NCBI GenBank assembly: GCA_963666945.2
Contig: CAXXRT010000062.1
Span: forward strand, 1-7,473
From: G963666945 sp963666945
Lineage (GTDB): Bacteria > Bacteroidota > Bacteroidia > Bacteroidales > Marinifilaceae
Length of the DNA: 7,473 nt
Reading direction: 5' to 3'
Shown here: in pieces, positions 1 to 5,070 of the stretch
Position numbering within the stretch: the stretch's first letter is position 1
How the letters are laid out: each line of letters opens with the position of its first letter
Made by a program: the position numbers and the translations under genes
The notes under the pieces: model-generated
What the model saw: only the letters and a program-made list of their open reading frames with translations
What the model was told of the DNA's origin: nothing
Database searches by the model: none

Positions 1-42
1 GCAGATGCTATCGTATTTTCTAAAGTAGTATCAGGGGTGTAG
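1..42 (+). CDS. 3' end of upstream gene, possibly major capsid protein (partial)
   Basis: Frame 1 is open from the left edge and ends at TAG 40-42, giving the C-terminal residues ADAIVFSKVVSGV. Thirteen residues are too few to identify a family. The guess of major capsid protein rests only on position: it directly precedes genes that follow the lambda order (FI position, FII, Z, U), where the capsid gene comes first. It ends 6 bases before the ATG at 49, as expected for neighbours in one late operon. It could equally be another head protein. Confidence 0.5.
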   Translation, partial: ADAIVFSKVVSGV

Positions 43-48
43 TGAATT

Positions 49-117
49 ATGAGAGTGAGAGCTAATAAAACAATCAGATATAACGGAAGTGACATATTTA
101 AAAGGAGATATATTTGA
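49..117 (+). other. Out-of-frame N-terminus of the next small gene (frame 1, ends at TGA)
   Basis: ATG 49 starts a 22-codon frame that reads MRVRANKTIRYNGSD and then runs to TGA at 115-117. A purine-rich AGGGGTG at 33-39 lies upstream as a possible ribosome site. The first residues resemble the start of a common small phage protein (a basic Met-Lys-Val-type opening, then R-Y-N-G, then Y-x-x-G-D), and the missing Y-L-K-G-D-I-F-E part is present in frame 2 from base 95. Skipping one base near 94 joins the two halves. I therefore read 49-382 as one gene with an apparent +1 frameshift, not as a separate peptide. The family resemblance is from memory and not tested. Confidence 0.6.
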
Positions 118-382
118 GCCTGCTGAAAAGGATCTGGAAAAAAATATAAAAGGTGAGAAGGCCTCCAGTTTAATTGAAGATGCCCAATTGGAAAAGGACA
201 AAGAGATAATAAAAAAAGTTCCTATCTCATATATGGAGCTTTTGGAACTATCACATAAGGAACTGGGTGAATTGGACGAGTCTCTGGAAATTGAAACCAA
301 AGGTACTATAGCTGAGAGGGCACTGGGTATCTGGGACTTTTTAAGTCAGGGATCTAAAGTGGAAGAAGATGAAAACCTTTAG
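89..382 (+). CDS. Small head-region protein in lambda FI position; N-terminus probably frameshifted
   Basis: As written, the longest frame starts at GTG 89 and ends at TAG 380-382 (97 residues). That start is doubtful: no good Shine-Dalgarno precedes it, and the natural N-terminus seems to lie in frame 1 from ATG 49. The protein is highly charged (Glu/Lys-rich). Its C-terminal half, from about residue 45, contains Y-M-E-L-L-E-L-S-H-K-E-L followed by I-E-T-K-G, which looks like a small helical SAP/Rho-N-like motif; this is a weak impression. It lies between a probable capsid gene and the FII-like gene, where lambda carries the packaging factor FI, so a role in head maturation or DNA packaging is possible by position only. 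Its last 14 bases overlap the next gene. Confidence 0.6.
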   Translation: MTYLKGDIFEPAEKDLEKNIKGEKASSLIEDAQLEKDKEIIKKVPISYMELLELSHKELGELDESLEIETKGTIAERALGIWDFLSQGSKVEEDENL

Positions 383-698
383 GGAGCACCTAGCGGATGA
401 TTTAAATTCGGTTTTTTTCAATGAGGGTGAATTTGCAGAAAAAGCAATTATAAACGACCTTGAGATGACGGTTATCATGGACAAGATAAAAGAGGACAAG
501 CCTAAAGGAGAGTATGAGTATGGTTATACAAATCATATAGAGGCAGAGAAGCTGATAATACTCAAATATTCAGATTATGAACTCATAGGCAGCCCTTCTC
601 AGGGGGAAAGATTAATTTTAAACGGAGAATCCTTTGAAATACTAGACACAGATTCTTGTGACGGAATAGTAGACGTAAAGGTCAGGGTGTTTAAATGA
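369..698 (+). CDS. Head-tail joining protein, lambda FII-like (Phage_attach / 'ATP-binding sugar transporter-like' family)
   Basis: A 109-residue protein starting at ATG 369, with GGAAGAAG at 361-368 directly before it and a 14-base overlap with the upstream gene. It has the layout of the small FII-type connector proteins: an N-terminal helix (MKTFREHLADDLNSVF), then F-F-N-E-G-E-F-A-E-K as the lead into a beta-barrel with T-V-I-M-D, a strand E-A-E-K-L-I-I-L near residues 58-65, and G-E-R-L-I-L-N-G-E-S-F-E-I-L-D near 80-93. The 'parameter plus default value' rhythm of the last motif is typical of the family. FII-type proteins attach below the portal and form the surface to which the tail binds. 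The stop TGA (696-698) overlaps the next start as ATGA, suggesting translational coupling. Assignment is by motif layout and gene order. Confidence 0.65.
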   Translation: MKTFREHLADDLNSVFFNEGEFAEKAIINDLEMTVIMDKIKEDKPKGEYEYGYTNHIEAEKLIILKYSDYELIGSPSQGERLILNGESFEILDTDSCDGIVDVKVRVFK

Positions 699-1432
699 TT
701 ACAGTGGATATAAAAGAACTGGAAAAAGCTCGTAAGGAACTTGAAGGAATAAACAATGGTCTTGAAATTGTAGTAGCTCGTGCTGTCAAAACAGCAGCAC
801 GAGAAGCTAAAAAAGCTGCAGTAAATCGTGTAGCTGAAGAGTTCTTCATAGATAAAAAACCTGTGAGTGACAGTATTAATATCAAAAATCCGACAGTAGA
901 AAATCCAGTAGCAGAGATAAGTAACAATAGAAAAAAAGACACTTTTACCCTTAAAAGATTTAAGGTGGAGGTTCCGCTTAACGGACCCATAAAGGTAGCT
1001 CAGAGCAGGAGTGGAGGGCTGAAAGAGTTGAAAAGAGGATTCTTAATGGCTCCCAAAAGTCAACCTGGGAACATCCAGGTTTTTAGAAGAGAAGGTGAAA
1101 AAAGATATCCTATAGAAGTGCAGAGAGGATATTCTACCGGGGGAATGCTTAATGCTGAAAATATCTCAGACTATGTAGAAGAGGTGGCCCAAGAGAAGAT
1201 ATATGGCCAAATAGATAAAGAAGTATCTAAATTCTTTAATAAGAAGGGGGGAATAATGTCAATCAGGAACCTGGAACAGGAGATAAAAAGACGTGTAAAG
1301 GAAGCACTGAGAGGAACCCAACTGACAAACACAGAGGGAGAGGTTTGTAGAGCCTTTGGTAGAGACGGGAGCCCTTCCCAAAGAGGTGGTCAAAGGAACT
1401 CCTTATGTGCTAATCCAGACAACCAATATTGA
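695..1432 (+). CDS. Minor tail protein Z-like (GPZ), reading through into the next gene because of an extra base
   Basis: ATG 695 overlaps the previous stop (ATGA), with AGGGTG at 684-689 as ribosome site. Residues 1-185 look like the Minor_tail_Z family: an N-terminal basic amphipathic helix region (A-R-A-V-K-T-A-A-R-E-A-K-K-A-A), a middle domain with F-K-V-E-V-P-L near 90-96, and a C-terminal Y-V-E-E-V-A-Q-E-K helix. Lambda Z is about the same length (192 residues). Z acts in tail completion or head-tail joining in lambda; a related role is inferred here. As written the frame does not stop after K-K-G-G but runs on through the start of the next gene and ends as a nonsense tail at TGA 1430-1432. 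With five instead of six G at 1246-1251 it would end K-K-G-E at a TAA overlapping the next ATG. The true gene is therefore probably 695-1256. Confidence 0.65.
   Translation: MITVDIKELEKARKELEGINNGLEIVVARAVKTAAREAKKAAVNRVAEEFFIDKKPVSDSINIKNPTVENPVAEISNNRKKDTFTLKRFKVEVPLNGPIKVAQSRSGGLKELKRGFLMAPKSQPGNIQVFRREGEKRYPIEVQRGYSTGGMLNAENISDYVEEVAQEKIYGQIDKEVSKFFNKKGGIMSIRNLEQEIKRRVKEALRGTQLTNTEGEVCRAFGRDGSPSQRGGQRNSLCANPDNQY
1246..1251 (+). repeat. G6 homopolymer at the Z / terminator junction, probable frameshift point
   Basis: Six consecutive G residues sit 4 bases before ATG 1256 and double as the ribosome site of that gene. With six G the Z frame runs through into the next gene in the same frame; with five G it would terminate at TAA in the arrangement TAATG. 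The same TAATG junction is present intact at 3487-3491 between sheath and tube genes. A homopolymer is a usual place both for sequencing error and for real slippage mutation. Confidence 0.6.
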
Positions 1433-1736
1433 AGACAGTGATCATATAAGCAGTGCAGATGTAGCTATTCTTTATGGAACTGTCGGACTAGGATTGGAGG
1501 ATTCCAGAAATAAGGAAAAGGTCAGATATACCCATGCAACCGGGCATTGGGATGTGATCTCAATTATAGATAAAATTAGGGTAGATTTTTTAAAAAATGT
1601 AAATTTTGATTTTGGGATCTTGGAGAGAGCTATGAAACACGAAATCTTTGGAGAAGTAAATTTTCCATATTTTCTAGGAGAGACAAGATGTAAATTTACA
1701 ATCCCAACAACTGAGCCTCAAGATGATTATTTGTAA
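1256..1736 (+). pseudogene. Probable tail terminator / U-position tail completion protein, frameshifted as written
   Basis: ATG 1256 has a strong purine-rich ribosome site and opens with MSIRNLEQEIKRRVKEAL, an N-terminal helix typical of tail terminator-like proteins. Frame 2 is plausible to about L-T-N-T-E-G-E, then turns into Cys/Arg/Ser-rich nonsense ending at 1432. From about 1341 the sensible sequence continues in frame 3: F-V-E-P-L-V-E-T-G-A-L-P-K-E, then P-Y-V-L-I-Q-T near the middle, V-A-I-L-Y-G-T-V-G strand, D-V-I-S-I-I-D-K-I-R helix, and near the end F-P-Y-F-L-G-E, ending at TAA 1734-1736. Dropping one base at about 1341-1346 gives one protein of about 159 residues. Tail terminators cap the tube and sheath and bind the head connector; the call rests on layout and on position after Z. 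A TTG at 1356 could start a shorter frame-3 product, but no good ribosome site precedes it. Confidence 0.6.
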
Positions 1737-1745
1737 GGAGGAAAG

Positions 1746-2048
1746 ATGGCAACTAAGAAAACTGAAGAAAAAAAATCTGAAGAAACTATAAAAGAATATT
1801 CTAAAAAAAAGAGGGATTCAATTTATTACATAGGACCTACTGTCAAAAGAGGACTATTGGATAACGGAAGTGTGTTTAGGGGTGGACTGCCTAAAGAGGT
1901 GGAGAAACTCAAGGAAAAGTATCCGGGTATTCAGCCACTTTTTATTCCTAAGGATAAATATATAGAGACGGTCAATAAAGTGAGAATTCAAGGGACAAAA
2001 TTTAATATTCTCTACGAAAATGCCAAGAAAGATATAGGGGGGAGGTAG
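1746..2048 (+). CDS. Small phage protein of unknown function, directly upstream of tail sheath
   Basis: A 100-residue protein starting at ATG 1746. The Shine-Dalgarno AAGGAGG (1735-1741) overlaps the stop codon of the preceding gene, so the start is well supported. The first 25 residues are almost all Lys, Glu, Thr and Ser and look disordered. The core follows as I-Y-Y-I-G-P-T, then F-R-G-G-L-P-K, a helix around K-E-V-E-K-L-K-E-K-Y-P, and P-L-F-I-P near residues 64-68. No signal peptide or membrane segment is seen. Small proteins of this kind often precede sheath genes in contractile-tail prophages, and Mu-like phages have a small protein of unknown role (DUF2635) there, but I do not see clear similarity to it. 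The function is unknown; a part in tail assembly is only inferred from position. Confidence 0.75.
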   Translation: MATKKTEEKKSEETIKEYSKKKRDSIYYIGPTVKRGLLDNGSVFRGGLPKEVEKLKEKYPGIQPLFIPKDKYIETVNKVRIQGTKFNILYENAKKDIGGR

Positions 2049-2052
2049 ATAG

Positions 2053-3489
2053 ATGGTAAATCATGGAGTTAATACAGGAGAGACACCAACTTCCATAGCT
2101 AGTATTATTCAGAGTGGTAATACTGCCATAATTGTAGGGACGGCACCAGTCAATATGGCATCTGATCCAAAGGTAAATGTTCCGGTTCTTTGTTACACAG
2201 AGAAGGAAGCTATTGCTGCCTTTGGTTATAATGATAACTGGAAAGACTACTCTCTATGCGAGGCAATAAGTGTATTTTTTAGGCTGTTTAAAGTAGGACC
2301 TGTTGTACTGGTAAATGTGCTGGATCCTGAGATACACAAAGAAGGGATAGTGGATAAAGCAATTACTTTTACAGATGGCGTGGCTGTCGTGGATGATATA
2401 GGGGTTCTTCTAAATACTTTGGATCTGACTTATGTGGCAGACAGTACCCAAAAGACTCTAGGGACAGACTACACAGCTGCTTTTAAAGAGGATGGGACCG
2501 TAACACTGGTGGCACTCAATATTACAGACGGAGCCTATAAAGTGAGTTTTGATAAATTGAAGCCTAGTCTAGTGGATGAGGACGACATTATAGGGGGCGT
2601 GGATGCGATAACCTTTAAAAGTGAAGGTTTTGCAACTATTCCACAGGTATTTACTAAATTTAACAGGGTTCCTATTATTGGTTTGGCTCCAGGATGGACT
2701 CATAAACCTGCAGTGGCACAGTCACTGGTGTCTTCTATGAGAAATATCAATGAGGTTTTTAACGGAATTGCTTTAACAGATATTGATGCCGATACTGTGG
2801 ATAATTACACCAAAGTTGCTGAGTGGAAGAATGATAACAGCTATATTCACGAAACCCAGTATAACTTTTGGCCAAGGGCCTGTGTTGGTACCAAGATTTA
2901 TCATATATCTACCTTAGTGGCTGCTTCCATGTATGAAGTGGATCAAGATAATAACGATATCCCTTATGAATCTCCTTCAAATAAAGCACTTAATACCACA
3001 GGGATTTGTCTTGAAGACGGGACAGAGGTAGATCTTATTCTTGGGCAGGCAAATTATCTTAATGATAATGGCGTAGCAACTTCTATAAACTTCAATAATG
3101 GATGGAGGTTATGGGGAAATAGGACAGGCTGCTATCCATCAAATACAGATGTCAAAGATAACACTATCTCCTGTAAAAGGATGTTTATCTGGGACAACAA
3201 TAATTTTACCCTTACTTTCTGGCTGGATGTAGATAAGCCGGCAGACAATAAGCTGATGGATAAGATAGTGGATAGCTATAACGATTACTATAACGGACTT
3301 GTGACTAAAAGTGTAATCCTTGGAGGAAGAATTGAGTTCAATAGCGAAGATAATCCGACAACCAGTCTGATTGACGGAAAGTATTATTTCAAAAGATACA
3401 TGACACCTGTGGGAGTAGCTGAATGCATAGAGTCTGATCTGGAATACGATGTTGAATACTTACAGAACTTGTTTGGAGGTGGTAACTAA
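2053..3489 (+). CDS. Contractile tail sheath protein (P2 FI-like)
   Basis: A 478-residue protein at ATG 2053, with GGAGG (2041-2045) and a 7-base spacer. The N-terminal domain has T-A-I-I-V-G-T-A-P at 24-32, the usual sheath opening strand, followed by the P-V-L-C-Y-T-E-K-E-A-I-A-A-F-G segment. Residues about 95-185 form an inserted, surface-exposed domain (F-T-D-G-V, D-L-T-Y-V-A-D). The core sheath domain follows, with P-I-I-G-L-A-P-G at 207-214 and S-P-S-N-K at 308-312. The C-terminal domain contains the characteristic L-N-D-N-G-V then F-N-N-G-W-R-L-W-G-N-R-T at 347-358, and ends with Y-M-T-P-V-G-V-A-E-C-I-E. Subunits polymerise around the tube and contract on infection. P2 FI is shorter (396), mostly because of the insertion here. 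The stop overlaps the next start by one base (TAATG), consistent with coupled translation of sheath and tube. Confidence 0.93.
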   Translation: MVNHGVNTGETPTSIASIIQSGNTAIIVGTAPVNMASDPKVNVPVLCYTEKEAIAAFGYNDNWKDYSLCEAISVFFRLFKVGPVVLVNVLDPEIHKEGIVDKAITFTDGVAVVDDIGVLLNTLDLTYVADSTQKTLGTDYTAAFKEDGTVTLVALNITDGAYKVSFDKLKPSLVDEDDIIGGVDAITFKSEGFATIPQVFTKFNRVPIIGLAPGWTHKPAVAQSLVSSMRNINEVFNGIALTDIDADTVDNYTKVAEWKNDNSYIHETQYNFWPRACVGTKIYHISTLVAASMYEVDQDNNDIPYESPSNKALNTTGICLEDGTEVDLILGQANYLNDNGVATSINFNNGWRLWGNRTGCYPSNTDVKDNTISCKRMFIWDNNNFTLTFWLDVDKPADNKLMDKIVDSYNDYYNGLVTKSVILGGRIEFNSEDNPTTSLIDGKYYFKRYMTPVGVAECIESDLEYDVEYLQNLFGGGN

Positions 3490-4007
3490 TGCTAGGAGGA
3501 ATACCTACGTCTTTACAGGGCTTTAGTTTGTATATAGATGCATTAAAGGAAGTGGGAACAGTCGATCTTGAGCTGCCTAATATCCAGTTTATGACAGATA
3601 CTCTTTCAGGTTCTGGAATAGCAGGAGAAATAGAAGTCCCAGTACCTGGGCTTACTCAGTCAATGACGCTGAAGATAAAAAAAAGAGCTGTAAATCAACA
3701 ATTTACCACACTGCTTGCACCAAGAAATCATCTTTTAACTTTCAGGGGAAACATGAACATGGCGGACCCAGAGCATCCTGTAAAAAAATCTAAAAATAGA
3801 AAGATCAGAGTGGTGGCCAATGTCACTCCTAAAAGTATGAATATAGGAAAGGCAGAGGTTGCCAAGTCCATGGATACAGAAGCTGAGTTTGAAGTAGCCA
3901 GTATCATAGTATTTGTAGATGAAGTTGCAAATTTACATATTGATAAATTTAACAATAAATTTGTCGTGGATGGAGTTAATTATCTTGATGACGATAATTT
4001 CTTATAA
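3489..4007 (+). CDS. Major tail tube protein (P2 FII-like, Phage_tube)
   Basis: A 172-residue protein, the same length as P2 FII. ATG 3489 overlaps the sheath stop, with GGAGG at 3475-3479 as ribosome site inside the sheath gene. Visible family features: an early D-L-E-L-P segment, S-G-S-G-I-A-G-E-I-E-V-P-V-P-G loop near 40-54, a central F-R-G strand (85-87), K-K-S-K-N-R-K-I-R-V-V-A basic strand near 99-110, and at the C-terminus H-I-D-K-F-N-N-K-F-V-V-D-G-V-N-Y-L, matching the I-D-x-x-N-x-x-x-x-V-N-G-V-D-x-L ending of P2 FII. The protein stacks as rings to form the inner tube inside the sheath. A 12-base perfect palindrome (3999-4010) lies over its stop codon, just before the next gene. Confidence 0.9.
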   Translation: MLGGIPTSLQGFSLYIDALKEVGTVDLELPNIQFMTDTLSGSGIAGEIEVPVPGLTQSMTLKIKKRAVNQQFTTLLAPRNHLLTFRGNMNMADPEHPVKKSKNRKIRVVANVTPKSMNIGKAEVAKSMDTEAEFEVASIIVFVDEVANLHIDKFNNKFVVDGVNYLDDDNFL

Positions 4008-4019
4008 GAAGGGAGAAGA

Positions 4020-4706
4020 ATGACTGATTTAATCAAAATAGAAAATAATAAGGAACATGGATTGGTAGTTTCCAGCAGAGTGGTAGCTGAAGAGTTGGGG
4101 AAAGAACATAAAAATGTTATCAGAGATATAGAGAACATTTTAACCGGCTCAGATTTGAGCTTGTTAATTATCCCTTCAGAGTACAAGGGTGGGAATGGCC
4201 AGATGAGAAAGGAATACCTTCTTACCAAAGATGGTTTCACACTCTATATGTTTAATATCCAAGGACACAATGATTTTAAGCTGGCTTATATAAATAAGTT
4301 TAATGAAATGGAAAAGCAGCTAAAAGAATTATATGTTCCTAAGTCACTTCCTGAAGCTCTAAGAGCCTATGCAGATGCAGTGGAGGAGAAAGAAAAACAG
4401 AAGTTATTGGCAATTGAGAAGCAAAAGACTATTGATATGCTGGTACATGAAAACAAGCTGTATACAACTACTGAAATAGCAAAGGAAATGGGTTTTAAAA
4501 GTGCCATAGCTTTAAATATAGAACTTGGTGAAAGAAAGATACAGTTTAAGGCAAATGGAACCTGGGTGCTCTATTCTAAATACTCAGATCTTGGTTATGT
4601 ATCTATAAAGCAAAATGTTTTGGATACAGGGAAGATAGTCTATGACAGAAAATGGACTGGAGAAGGCAGAAAGTTCCTGCTAGAAATGTTTCAGATAGCT
4701 GCATAA
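4020..4706 (+). CDS. Rha-family antirepressor/regulator with C-terminal ANT (KilAC) domain
   Basis: A 228-residue protein at ATG 4020, preceded by GAAGGGAG (4008-4015). Residues 15-97 form a Rha (Phage_pRha) domain: V-V-S-S-R-V-V-A-E-E-L-G-K-E-H-K-N-V-I-R-D-I at 16-37, then R-K-E-Y-L-L-T-K-D-G-F-T-L at 63-75 and F-K-L-A-Y-I-N-K-F-N-E-M-E at 86-98, all hallmark motifs. Residues 98-140 are a charged helical linker. Residues 145-226 match the ANT/KilAC domain: Y-T-T-T-E-I-A-K-E-M-G, G-T-W-V-L-Y near 180-185, and K-W-T-G-E-G-R-K-F-L. Such two-domain proteins act in phage lysogeny control, typically as antirepressors or DNA-binding regulators. The gene sits between tail tube and tail chaperone genes, in the same direction, with short gaps, no clear own promoter and no terminator. 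It looks like an inserted accessory gene (moron), expressed with late genes. Family call is firm; the regulatory target is unknown. Confidence 0.9.
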   Translation: MTDLIKIENNKEHGLVVSSRVVAEELGKEHKNVIRDIENILTGSDLSLLIIPSEYKGGNGQMRKEYLLTKDGFTLYMFNIQGHNDFKLAYINKFNEMEKQLKELYVPKSLPEALRAYADAVEEKEKQKLLAIEKQKTIDMLVHENKLYTTTEIAKEMGFKSAIALNIELGERKIQFKANGTWVLYSKYSDLGYVSIKQNVLDTGKIVYDRKWTGEGRKFLLEMFQIAA

Positions 4707-4731
4707 TAAATCGTATAGAAAGGGGATATAG

Positions 4732-5070
4732 ATGGAAGAGAATAAATCGGTTGAGGAAACTGAAGAAAAAGTAGCAATAGTAGGAAGTATTATGAAAATA
4801 AAACTCTCTAAAAAAATAAAATTTAATGATGTGGAAATTAGGGAAATCAATTTAGATTTTGGTTCTTTAACAGGAGTCGATATTTGTGAGGCAGAGAGTA
4901 ATTTTAGGGATAGATTTTATGTGCCGGTTCCAGATGCAAATTATTCATTTGCTTATCAAGCAGCGGTAGCTGCAAAAGCTTCAAGACTGCCATATGAACT
5001 TATACTCGAACTAAACCATAGGGATTTTTCAGCAGTAACTGGTGCAACAAAGGGTTTCTTACTGGGATAG
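4732..5070 (+). CDS. Tail assembly chaperone, P2 E-like (short form)
   Basis: A 112-residue protein at ATG 4732, with AAGGGG (4720-4725) as ribosome site. The first 20 residues are acidic and variable; the family core starts near the internal Met 21 with I-K-L-S-K-K-I-K-F-N-D-V-E-I-R-E-I-N-L-D, then L-T-G-V-D-I-C-E-A-E, typical of the tail assembly chaperone E/41/14 family (Phage_TAC_7 type). The later A-Y-Q-A-A-V-A-A-K-A and L-P-Y-E-L-I-L-E-L segments also fit. These proteins bind the tape measure protein during tail assembly and are absent from the mature virion. A second start at ATG 4792 is possible but has a weaker ribosome site. The stop TAG 5068-5070 lies just 9 bases after a -1 slippery sequence, so this is the product made when the ribosome does not shift. 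Confidence 0.88.
   Translation: MEENKSVEETEEKVAIVGSIMKIKLSKKIKFNDVEIREINLDFGSLTGVDICEAESNFRDRFYVPVPDANYSFAYQAAVAAKASRLPYELILELNHRDFSAVTGATKGFLLG

Noticed and set aside
31..300. Minus-strand open frame of about 89 codons opposite the FI-position gene
   Set aside because: Low-complexity Ser/Phe-rich shadow of a charged + strand gene, with no supporting signals.
691..990. Minus-strand open frame of about 99 codons opposite gene Z
   Set aside because: Its Ser/Leu/Phe-rich translation is the mirror of a Lys/Glu-rich coding gene on the + strand; no ribosome site, and it overlaps a recognised phage gene.
1356..1736. Independent gene starting at TTG 1356
   Set aside because: No ribosome site, and the sequence just upstream in the same frame (F-V-E-P) joins naturally to the gene begun at ATG 1256, so an internal frameshift explains it better.
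3985..4008. Possible private promoter for rha (TTGATG at 3985, TATAAG at 4003, GATAAT at 3993)
   Set aside because: Spacing is only 12 bases for the first pair, and no -35 box lies at the right distance for GATAAT.
3728..4240. Two minus-strand open frames over the tube and rha genes
   Set aside because: Antisense to firmly identified genes, no ribosome sites and no family resemblance.
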